Shown piece after piece: positions 1 to 7,179 of a stretch of 64,000 nt of DNA. The DNA lies in NCBI GenBank assembly GCA_016719945.1, contig JADJYE010000033.1, positions 186,001 to 250,000 on the forward strand, written 5' to 3'. The notes under the pieces were generated by a model that saw only the letters and a list, made by a program, of their open reading frames with translations, did not search any database and was not told where the DNA came from. This stretch comes from Polyangiaceae bacterium (GTDB lineage Bacteria; Myxococcota_A; Polyangia; Polyangiales; Polyangiaceae). Made by a program: the position numbers and the translations under genes. Every line of letters begins with the position of its first letter. Positions within the stretch are counted from its first letter, which is position 1.

Positions 1-765
1 TCCCGCGCGACCCTCGTTGCGGCCCTCTGCGCGACCCTCGTTGCGGCCCTCTTCTCGGATGATCTCCAGCGAGCGCATGCCTCGTTCCTCCAGCAACCTG
101 AGAATATTAGCGCGGATCTCTGCGGGCGCCGCGCCTTCGATGAGCGAGGCCAGGCGCTGGCGGAGGCGTAGGTCGGTGAGCTCGGTGACGGCCTCGGCGG
201 CGCGGAGCACATCCGCCTCCGCCTCGGCGGTGAGGCTCCGCGGCCCGCGCGCTGCGACCTCCGCCGACCGCGCCAGCGCGACCAGCACTGCGAGCAGGAG
301 GTGCTCACGGGCGTAGTCGATCGAGACGAGGTGGGGGAGATCGCGCGGGCCGAGCACGATCGGGCGGAGGACGATGGCGCCCTCGTCTCGGGGCTGGCGC
401 GCCCAGCTCGCGGTCGCCTCGTCGAAGGTCAACACGACCAGCAACACCCGCACGGCGTGACGGCCGAGCGCGCTCGCGACCATCTGGATCCACGCGCGGG
501 CTTCTCGGCGTCCGCGCGGCGTTGCACCTCGAGGATGACGATGGCGCGCAGCGGACCGTCCCGCTGTATCGCGTAGCTCGGCCACGAAGTCTGCGTGGCG
601 GTGGGCCAGGACGACCTCGATGGCGGTCGACTCGAGCACCGTGACCGTGGTCTGCGACGAGAGAGGGAGCTGCACCTCTCCGAGTGCGAGCAGCTCGAGC
701 AGCACCTCGGGGTGCTCCCTCAGCACGTCGAGCGGCGCCTCGTGGAAGAGGGTGCTGATGGCCAC
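1..765 (-). pseudogene. Rpn/PD-(D/E)XK nuclease-like protein, core out of frame, truncated by window edge
   Basis: The leftward frame reads HEAPLDVLREHPEVLLELLALG near the start, RHADFVAEL near 590, PIVLGPRDLPHLVSIDYAREHLLL-like sequence near 330-370, and ends with repeated EGRNEGRA units that run off position 1. This is the layout of COG5464/Rpn-like predicted nucleases (transposase-like, PD-(D/E)XK fold). Between about 500 and 575 the expected active-site stretch (AIVILEVQRRADAEK) is present only in another frame. The open frame therefore carries about 25 unrelated residues exactly where the E-x-Q catalytic motif should be. A GTG near 765 is the likely start; no clear RBS is visible. Either two compensating indels inactivated the gene or two base-calling errors occurred. 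Confidence 0.6.
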
Positions 766-1062
766 GCGGAGCGCTTGGCAATGGTGGTGCCAATGGAGCA
801 ATGAGACGCTTCGCTGAAGAAGGGCGGCGTTCGAGCGGCATCCGCCAAACGTCGGGGCGGCGGTCGCCGGCGGAGAAGTGGCGCCCGCCGGGACCGAGCC
901 CGGGCCATCGGCCCAGGCCGCTGGCGCCCCGAGTCGGGCAACGACGACCGAACCAGGGACATGGCCCGCATGTAGCCGGACGCTGTCGCTCTGATGGGTA
1001 GCCAGGGCGGCTGAACCGTAACCCCTCCAGGGAGGCCGCTCTTGGGGCGGCGGTGCTGGGTC

Positions 1063-1111
1063 GGCGACAGCGAGGCCAACCATTGAGCGAATACTCCCCG
1101 TCGCTGTCGCC
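1063..1111. repeat. Palindromic intergenic repeat, copy 1
   Basis: The element begins GGCGACAGCGAGGCC and ends CCCCGTCGCTGTCGCC, so its two ends pair (GGCGACAGCGA with TCGCTGTCGCC). A second version lies 137 bp downstream with the same ends and a similar middle (..GAATACTCC.. against ..GAATGGTCC..). It resembles a REP-type element. Confidence 0.55.
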
Positions 1112-1199
1112 AACCCCACCTCCAAAGTGCCCTGCTAGCGACCCACCCGCAGGATTCCCACTGGAAGTCGCTCGCTCGACGGCGTCTGCGGCCGACGGC

Positions 1200-1248
1200 G
1201 GCGACAGCGAGGCCACTTATTGGACGAATGGTCCCCGTAGCTGTCGCC
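1200..1248. repeat. Palindromic intergenic repeat, copy 2
   Basis: Second copy of the element at 1063-1111: it starts GGCGACAGCGAGGCCA and ends CCCCGTAGCTGTCGCC. The stem is shorter (GGCGACAGC/GCTGTCGCC) because one base differs. Confidence 0.55.
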
Positions 1249-1446
1249 GCAGGGCCGGGTTGGGCGCGCTGCCGACGAGCCGGCGCGGCACGACCCTCCG
1301 GAGAGGTCGACGCTCAGACCGGCCTACTCCGCTGGGCTCGAGGCGTACGGCATCCGCGGGGAGGACCTGAGCGCGTTCGCGCGCGCGTCGCACGTGCGGG
1401 TGATCACGCCCGGCGCGGGCGCGGGGGAGATGCGGCCTTGTTAGGG

Positions 1447-1537
1447 CTTGAAGTCACGCGCCACGTGGGCCTGGTCGACGCAGCCGAGGTCCGCCGCGAG
1501 CCTCGCGAGGTTGGGGGCCTCGCCTCGCTCGATGCGG
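1447..1537 (-). pseudogene. Duplicated 3' fragment of the araC-type gene
   Basis: These 91 bp match the 3' part of the neighbouring araC-type gene (2270-2360) at about 86 of 91 positions, in the same orientation. Read leftward they encode RIERGEAPNLARLAADLG followed by CVDQAHVARDFKP and a stop, against YVDQAHLARDFKAAVGKSP in the longer copy. The fragment lacks the rest of the regulator. With the other copy it forms direct repeats around the broken hicBA pair, which suggests duplication or insertion between the copies. Confidence 0.75.
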
Positions 1538-1626
1538 CAGATGGGGCCAATACCAAGATCGGCCCTCACGTCTCGGATGGCTGCACGTCTGCCTTCGAGA
1601 TCTCGTGCATGGTATCCTGGAGACCC

Positions 1627-1843
1627 ATGACGCTGACGGTGGAGATCGACCGCGAGACGGACGGCCGTTGGATCGCTGAGGTGCTGGAGCTGCCCGGCGT
1701 GCTGGCGTACGGCGAGAGCCGCGAGAGCGCGATCAGGACGGCGAAGGCGCTCGCGCTGCGTCCTCGCCGATCGGATCGAGCACGGCGAAGAGGACGGCGC
1801 AGCCCTCGAGACGGTGGCCTTCGTGACGTCCGCGGCGGCATGA
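1627..1843 (+). pseudogene. hicB: HicB-type antitoxin, frameshifted
   Basis: It starts MTLTVEIDRETDGRWIAEVL and continues ELPGVLAYGESRESAIRTAKALALR, the partial RNase-H-like fold of HicB antitoxins. The frame then breaks near 1760: the family continuation (VLADRIEHGEEDGAALETVAFVTSAAA, stop at 1843) lies in another frame. The interval is 217 bp where 219 would keep the frame, so two bases appear lost inside CTGCGCGTCCTC. Its stop overlaps the hicA start (ATGA). HicB normally neutralises HicA and represses the operon; as written this copy is truncated. Confidence 0.72.
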
Positions 1844-2050
1844 GCGGCTGGGGGCGACCAAGGCGAAGCTCGAGGACCGCCGCGCTGCTGAAGGTCGGCT
1901 GGACGGTGTCGCGAGAGAGGCTCCCACCGCACGCTCGAGCGTGATGGCGGGGAGTCGGTGACGTTTGCCTTCCACGACGGTGACGAGCTCGGGCGGGTGA
2001 TGCTCGCGAAGATCGCGAAGACGACGGGGCTGAAGCCCGAAGATCTGTGA
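1840..2050 (+). pseudogene. hicA: HicA-type mRNA interferase toxin, frameshifted
   Basis: Pieces of a HicA double-stranded-RNA-binding-like toxin are visible in different frames: MSGWG, then ATKAK, then ALLKVGWTVSRER, then GSHRTLERDGGESVTFAFHDG and ..MLAKIAKTTGLKPEDL with a stop at 2050. The catalytic His of HicA lies in the GSHRTL motif. That motif is out of frame with the start, and the literal frame stops soon after SRER. At least two indels are needed to explain this. The gene follows hicB with a 4-bp overlap, the usual order for the reversed hicBA arrangement. Confidence 0.68.
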
Positions 2051-2218
2051 GGGCGCTTCGCCCCGGCACGGCGCGGCCCAACCTGGCGTTGGACCCGACG
2101 GCGACCGTGGCTCGGTCGCGCGGCCGAAGGCGCGCTCCCTCGCCGAGCTGGACCGAGCGCTGAACGCGCTGGCGAACCCTGGTGTGGCAGAGCGTTCCGC
2201 GCGTATCGCCCGGCGCTC

Positions 2219-3000
2219 CTATCCCTCCACACCCGCCGCGAACGCGCTGGGGCTCTTCCCCACGGCCGCCTTGAAGTCACGCGCGAGGTGGGCCTGGTCG
2301 ACGTAGCCGAGGTCCGCGGCGAGCCTCGCGAGGTTGGGGGCCTCGCCTCGCTCGATCCGGAGGGCGACCTCCTGTAGGCGGAACCTGCGCAGGGGTCCAT
2401 TTGGGCGACGCGCCGACATAGTCGGAAGAGCCTCTGCAGCTCTCTTATGCCGAGGCCGCTCTCGGTCGCGAGCTGCTCGACGGTGAGCAGCTCGGGCGAC
2501 CTGGCGATATGGTCGACGAGCGCCGCGGCGAGGCCAATGCGCTCGTCGGTCCCCGGCAGCCGGCGCTCGCGCATCCAGGTCTCGAAGGCCTCGAAGGCCC
2601 GCGCGTCGTCGTGCTGGCTCAGCACCTCGCGCTCGAGCTGCGCCGCGCCGCCGAGCGCCTCCTCGAGCGGGATGATGTGGTTCTGGTAATGGCTCGCCGA
2701 GCTGCGCGTGAACGCGCGGATGCCGCCCGCGCGGAGCTTCACCCCGAAGACCCGGCCGCGGCCCTCCAGGGTGCGGCGCCAGAGGCGAGTCCACACGCCC
2801 ACGACCCGCGCGCCCGCGTGGGGGCCGCCCTCCTCGACGACGAGGTGGATGCAGGGGTCGCCGATGAGCTCGGTGACGTGGGGCGGCTGGCCCGTGAGAT
2901 CCCACTGGCCGGTCCAGTAGGCGGCGACGAAGGGGGCGAGGTCCGCCGAGGGGGCGTACGTGCGGGACCCGACGCGGCGCCCGCTCTGGCGGCTGGACAC
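2219..3000 (-). pseudogene. AraC-family transcriptional regulator, frameshifted in the DNA-binding domain
   Basis: The N-terminal part (TYAPSADLAPFVAAYWTGQW.., then CIHLVVEEGG) resembles the DUF6597-type sensory domain of AraC regulators. The C-terminal part has the two helix-turn-helix segments typical of the family (LTVEQLATESGLGIRELQRLFR, and APNLARLAADLGYVDQAHLARDFK). The frame changes twice near 2395-2430: FR, DYVGASPKWT and LRRFRLQEVALRIERGEAP lie in three different frames. The GTG at 3000 is the assumed start; an ATG at 3063 is in frame. Part of its 3' end is duplicated at 1447-1537. Confidence 0.68.
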
Positions 3001-3102
3001 CAGCCCGCGGGCTCTGCCGTGGCCGGTCGGTCGCGTTTCTACAAGTCGGGGGGGGCGGGGCATGGCTAGATCGCGGTCGTCGCTTCGACGTGGAGGTTTC
3101 CC

Positions 3103-3483
3103 ATGAAAGACGTGGTCGTGAAGAAGATCGAGGAGATTGGCGCTTACGAGGGGCCGCACGAGATCCCGGGCATCCGGTTTCGACACGCGCGCGAGCCGCT
3201 CGGCGTGTCGGCCTGGGGGATGAACGTGCTCGAGCTCGACGCCGGCTGTTCGGGCTACCCGGAGCACGATCATGTGGAGGACGGTCAGGAGGAGCTGTAC
3301 GTGGTGCTGCGCGGGTCGGTGGTGCTGCAGGCCGGCGGCGAGGAGCGGGTGCTCGCGCAAGGGGACATGGCGCGCGTGGGACCTTCCGTGAAGCGGAAGC
3401 TCGTGACCCGAGAGCTGGGCACGACGGTGCTCGCGCTCGGCGCCACACCGGGGAAGGCGTTCGTGCCCTCGAAGCTCGGCTGA
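3103..3483 (+). CDS. Cupin-domain protein
   Basis: This 126-residue protein starts at ATG after a TGGAGG-like ribosome site. It contains a single conserved cupin barrel: PEHDHVEDGQEELYVVLRGS carries the metal-binding H-x-H..E pattern of cupin motif 1, and GDMARVGPSVKRKL matches motif 2. The second-motif His is replaced (VGPSVKR), so metal binding may be weaker or absent. There is no signal peptide, so it is cytoplasmic. The substrate is unknown. It diverges from the araC-type gene and may once have been its target. Confidence 0.75.
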   Translation: MKDVVVKKIEEIGAYEGPHEIPGIRFRHAREPLGVSAWGMNVLELDAGCSGYPEHDHVEDGQEELYVVLRGSVVLQAGGEERVLAQGDMARVGPSVKRKLVTRELGTTVLALGATPGKAFVPSKLG

Positions 3484-3535
3484 GGCCCACTCTACCCCCG
3501 CCGAGGCGGGGCGTGACGCGGTACATTGGACGGCC

Positions 3536-5247
3536 GTGGATGCCGAGCCCGTGGTTGCAGCCACCCTCCTCGATCCGAGCGTCGCGTTGGCGCTCGAGGT
3601 CGCGCAACGGGAGGCCGCGCGCCGGGGCCACCGTCAGGTCGGCGTGGAGCACATGCTGTTGGCGCTGCTCGCCGACCCGCAGCTCGCCCACTGCGTGGAT
3701 CGTGCAGGTGCCAAGCTCGAAGCGGCCAGAGGGCATCTCGAGGCTGCGCTCGAGGAGCGCGGCCCGTTCCGCGTCGAGAGCGGCGACGCGGGGCTGGGCT
3801 ACCGCCTCGCGCGCGTCCTGGACCTCAGCCAAGCCTCGGCGATCCCGGACGATCCGCTGAGCCTGCTCTCTGCGCTCGTCGCGGAGAGCGGCGCGGCGGT
3901 GGCGCTCGCCGCCGAAGCCGATCTCACGCCCGCGCTGTGGGCTTCGTCGACCCTCGAGCGCGCTCCTGCAGAGGCAGCGCCCGGCTCGCCCTATCGCTCG
4001 GCGCACAAGACCCTCGGTTGGACGGTCTCGCTACGAGCCTCGGAGCCGCTACCAGCAGAGCGACTGATGGCCATCCTGGCAGGCACCGGGCTCGATGACT
4101 TCGGCGTGGCGAGGGCGATGGTGGTGGCAGCGACCGGCCGTGCTCGCCCGGTGGGACTGTTCACCGAGCACGACGCACGCAGCTGGGTGCAGGTCATCGA
4201 GGAGCGAGCGGCCGCCGCCGGGCTCTCGCTGACGGCCGAGGTCATGCGCTGCTCGCCCCCGGCGGCTCTGCTGGCCTTGCGAGCCAAGAACCTGCGCTGG
4301 CGCTGGAGAGTGCGCGGGCTGTGGATCGCTGCGGCGGCTTGCTTGCTCGGTGCCCTGATCTGGGCAGGCCTGCAGTGGCGGGAGCTGGACCGCGCACCGC
4401 TGAGCATCGAAGCCGCTCGCCTGGCAGCGCCCGGCGAGCGTGTCCGTATCAAGGGGCGCGCCGAGCCCGCCGCGCCACGCTACCTGCTATCGGAGGGCGT
4501 GCTGTTCACGGCCGACCCGCGCAACCCACGCGAGGTCTTCAGCGTTTTCGACGACTCCCTCTACCGCACGCGTGACGTTCGCGTGACCTTTCGAGCCATC
4601 CCCCAGCTTCGTTCACGTTCGAGGCCGAGCGACACCTCTCCACCGCTGGGGAAGCTCGCCGCACCCTGTCGCGCTGGGTCGTCGTCACTTGCAACAACTG
4701 CGGCGGCGATGTCCTGCTCGTGGGCCCCACTACGCCGTGGGCCTCGCCCATCGAAGCGAGCGTGCGGAACGTCGACCAGGTCGGCCTGCCCGCCGAGGAG
4801 ATCCGCTCGTTGCACCGGGCGCACGGCGGCACGAAGAAGATCAACTACGTGCTGGATGTGGAGCCGCTGCCGGCCGGAGATGCGCAGGTCTTGGTCCCCA
4901 TTTGCCACAGCACCGACGTGATCGACGTCGACTGTCGACCGCTCATGTGGGCGAGCGCGGAGCCTGGGGCCCCACCCGACTGGGCCCAATCAGACATGCT
5001 GGAGGGGGAGCTGGCGATCTCCTCCGATGCCCGCCTCAATCTTCGCTTCGTCAACGACCCGGCAGGGCTCGACTTCGATCGAAGCCAGCCTGGCGAGCCG
5101 GGTCGGATTCTGCGCATCGGGCCGCGTACGACTGCGCTCCAGAGCGTCGTTCTCGGTCCCGGCATCCTGTCGGGCGGGCTCGCGCTCTTGTTGGCGCTCG
5201 GCGCCTGGGTCCTCCGGCGCTTCGGAAGGCCCTCTGCGCGTCGCTAG
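3536..5247 (+). CDS. Membrane protein with Clp-N and ClpS-like domains, one frameshift
   Basis: Residues about 5-75 look like a Clp N-terminal (double-Clp repeat) domain (ALALEVAQREAARRGHRQVGVEHMLLALL). Residues about 155-240 resemble ClpS (ERLMAILAGTG.., then MVVAATGRARPVGLFTEHDARSW), but without the ClpS NDD and His residues that bind N-degrons. A transmembrane helix follows (LWIAAAACLLGALIWAGLQW), then about 280 residues probably outside the cytoplasm with a CNNCGG motif, and a C-terminal helix (GILSGGLALLLALGAWVL). There is no AAA+ ATPase domain. The frame breaks at a run of five C (4600-4604); one extra C restores a 570-residue protein. The GTG start has a weak RBS. The function is not known. 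Confidence 0.6.
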
Positions 5248-6107
5248 TCCGACCGGAGGTCGGCCTCGAGCGCGATGTATGGCACGTAGCGGAAATCGCG
5301 GATCGACACCACGCGGTCGTCCTCGAAGCTCAGCAGGATGAAGTAGGCCGCGCGCGGGTCCCCGTCGACGTGGGCGGCCAGCGCGAGGCGGCCTTCGAGG
5401 CGGACGACCTCCAGGGTGACGTCCAGCGCCTCGTAGCGACCGAAGTACCCAGCGACCTCCTTGCCGCGGCGCTGGGACTTCGAGACCAGGTCGAGCCTGC
5501 AATCGTCGCCGACGAGCGCGCGCACGCCGTCCCAGTCGCGAGCGTTGAACAGGCTCGCGTAGCGGTCCAGGTTGCGGCGAGTGGTCGCGTCGAGCGCTTT
5601 GCCCTCTTCACTCTCTTCACGCAGGCCCGCGCGGCCGCGCACCAAGCAGGCTTTGACGGCCATGACGGTGGTCCCCATCGTCTCGGCCGTCTCCTCCAGA
5701 GAGTGGCCGAGCACGTCCTTCAGGATGACCGCGCTTCGCTGGCCGATCGGGAGCGCCAGGAAGCGCGCGAGCGCGGCCCGAACCACCATGGGGTCGGGCG
5801 TGTCCACGTAGCCAGCGACGTCGTCGAGGTCGGCCCGCGCCTCGGTCAGCTTGCGGCCATGGGCGCGCAGCGAATCAATCGCGGTGTTGTGCGCGATCTT
5901 GAAGAGCCACGCCCGCAGCGGAGGGAGCTCGGCCGCGAGGCTCATGGCATAGAAGGCCTTGGCGAGCGTCTCCTGGACGATGTCTTCGCCCTCGATGACC
6001 GAACCGGTGAGGCGAGCGCAATAGCGGTGAAGCTCCGGACGCAGCTCGCCCACCAGCGATAGAAACTGCTCTCGCGCCCGCGCGATCTCCTCGGGGACCT
6101 GGCTCAC
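5244..6107 (-). CDS. ECF-type RNA polymerase sigma factor with SnoaL-like C-terminal domain
   Basis: The protein is 287 residues. Region 2 (LRPELHRYCARLTGSVIEGEDIVQETLAKAFY) and region 4 (LPIGQRSAVILKDVLGHSLEETAETMGTT) are typical of extracytoplasmic-function sigma factors. A C-terminal domain (NARDWDGVRALVGDDCRLDL..) resembles the SnoaL/NTF2-like extension of ECF41/SigJ-type sigma factors, which tunes activity instead of a classic anti-sigma factor. It is the last gene of a leftward operon with the SRPBCC and monooxygenase-like genes, which may be its targets or modulators. The start is GTG. It overlaps the 3' end of the convergent Clp-N gene by 4 bp. Confidence 0.85.
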   Translation of the reverse strand: MSQVPEEIARAREQFLSLVGELRPELHRYCARLTGSVIEGEDIVQETLAKAFYAMSLAAELPPLRAWLFKIAHNTAIDSLRAHGRKLTEARADLDDVAGYVDTPDPMVVRAALARFLALPIGQRSAVILKDVLGHSLEETAETMGTTVMAVKACLVRGRAGLREESEEGKALDATTRRNLDRYASLFNARDWDGVRALVGDDCRLDLVSKSQRRGKEVAGYFGRYEALDVTLEVVRLEGRLALAAHVDGDPRAAYFILLSFEDDRVVSIRDFRYVPYIALEADLRSD

Positions 6108-6119
6108 CGCGCGAAGCTA

Positions 6120-6419
6120 TCACGGGGTGGGCGGGTGGCTCGCGAACAGGGTCGCGACCGAGCTCGACGGCGGCACCTCGCATCGCTCCCCGAGGTTCGC
6201 GGTGAAGCGCTTGAAGGCCTCGAGCGCCACCAGGGGGTTGCCCTCGGTCGCCAGCGTGGCGATGTGCGTGAACGAGACGCCGTCGTCGAGCTTGAGCACC
6301 TCGTAGCGAAGCCCTTCGGGCGGAGCCGCCGCGAGCGCCTCGAACACCGCGGCGAGCAGCGCCTCGTGCTCGCTCACGCGGTCGCCCTTGAGCTTGTACC
6401 TCACGACCACGCGCCTCAC
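6120..6419 (-). CDS. Small antibiotic-biosynthesis-monooxygenase-like protein
   Basis: This 99-residue cytoplasmic protein (VVVRYKLKGDRVSEHEALLA, then GLRYEVLKLDDGVSFTHIATL) has the ferredoxin-like strand-helix pattern of small ABM-type or heme-degrading-like dimeric proteins. No catalytic residues can be assigned with confidence. The GTG start overlaps the stop of the SRPBCC gene by 4 bp, so the two are translationally coupled. The ECF sigma factor follows after 12 bp. Confidence 0.6.
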   Translation of the reverse strand: MRRVVVRYKLKGDRVSEHEALLAAVFEALAAAPPEGLRYEVLKLDDGVSFTHIATLATEGNPLVALEAFKRFTANLGERCEVPPSSSVATLFASHPPTP

Positions 6420-6886
6420 GACCGACCCCCGGCGCGCTCGGCCTCACACCTCAGATCGTCGGCGTACTTCTCGAAGATTGGACCGAAGTCAGGCAGGCTG
6501 CCGCGGATCATCGGCAGCATCATCCCCGTGAAGACCTCGGTCATCGTGAACAGGGTCGTCCCGTCCGCTTGCGCCTCCAGGGTGAAGGTCCTCGTCCCCT
6601 TGAACATCGGCGCCATGCCGTCCGCCCAGACCATCCTCCGTTCGGGGACGAGCTCGACGACCTTGGGCGTGAAGGTGCGCTCGGAGGCCGGCACCCGGAG
6701 CGCCAGCTTGTTGCCGAGCGCGATGTCCCCGTCGATCGAGGTGACCGTCGAGTTCCAGCGCGGAAAGCCCCGGGCGTCGGTCAATAGCGCCCAGACGCCG
6801 GCCGGCGGCGCCGCGATCTTGCAGCGGATGGAGCACTCCGACCGGAAGGTGGATGAGGTCTGCGTAGCCTCGCTTCGAGCTGTCAT
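6416..6886 (-). CDS. SRPBCC-family (START-like) protein
   Basis: A 156-residue protein with the Bet v1-like/polyketide-cyclase pattern: IAAPPAGVWALLTDARGFPRWN, a middle GNKLALRVPA, and a final helix (IRGSLPDFGPIFEKYADDLR). These helix-grip proteins bind hydrophobic ligands or act as stress co-factors (AHSA1/SRPBCC). It is the first gene of the operon SRPBCC - monooxygenase-like - ECF sigma. The ATG start is clear; the ligand is unknown. Confidence 0.75.
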   Translation of the reverse strand: MTARSEATQTSSTFRSECSIRCKIAAPPAGVWALLTDARGFPRWNSTVTSIDGDIALGNKLALRVPASERTFTPKVVELVPERRMVWADGMAPMFKGTRTFTLEAQADGTTLFTMTEVFTGMMLPMIRGSLPDFGPIFEKYADDLRCEAERAGGRS

Positions 6887-7139
6887 GCCCTGACGACGAT
6901 CCAGGGCCGGAAGAGGATGCGGTGGGGGAGAAAAAAAGATCGCCGAGCCCCCTGTGCCTGGCGTCGGCCACCCGCCTCGGGCCGTGCGGGGGGCGCCGGG
7001 GGGTGTGGATCAAGCGAGGCGTCGCCGAGCCTGCCTTCGAGGTGTTGTCGACCGAAGGTGACGTCGAGGTTGCGGCGCTACGCGCCGACGATCCTGCTGA
7101 CGCTGCGGTAGTCCCACAGGGAGCGAGGAAGTGCTTGCG

Positions 7140-7172
7140 TCTGTCGCTGAACAAACTATGAACAGCGACAGA
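7140..7172. promoter_or_regulatory. Perfect 10-bp inverted repeat, interleaved with a direct repeat over a start codon
   Basis: TCTGTCGCTG (7140-7149) and CAGCGACAGA (7163-7172) form perfect arms around a 13-base loop, 8 bp before the ATG at 7180. GAACAAACTATGAAC (7149-7163) is repeated as GAACAAACCATGAAC (7171-7185), covering the start codon. No Shine-Dalgarno sequence is visible, so the structure may act as an operator or as an RNA hairpin controlling translation. The rest of the gap 6887-7139 shows nothing recognisable. Confidence 0.5.
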
Positions 7173-7179
7173 ACAAACC

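Larger units (their letters stand above)
767..1446. other. Intergenic stretch without a convincing gene
   Basis: No frame here gives a recognisable protein on either strand. The open frames are Arg/Pro/Gly-rich shadows. The notable content is two related stem-loop elements (1063-1111 and 1200-1248), listed separately. Confidence 0.5.

Noticed and set aside
305..1216. 303-codon leftward frame
   Set aside because: Shadow of the Rpn-like gene: repetitive Arg/Pro/Ala; the real protein signatures lie in another frame.
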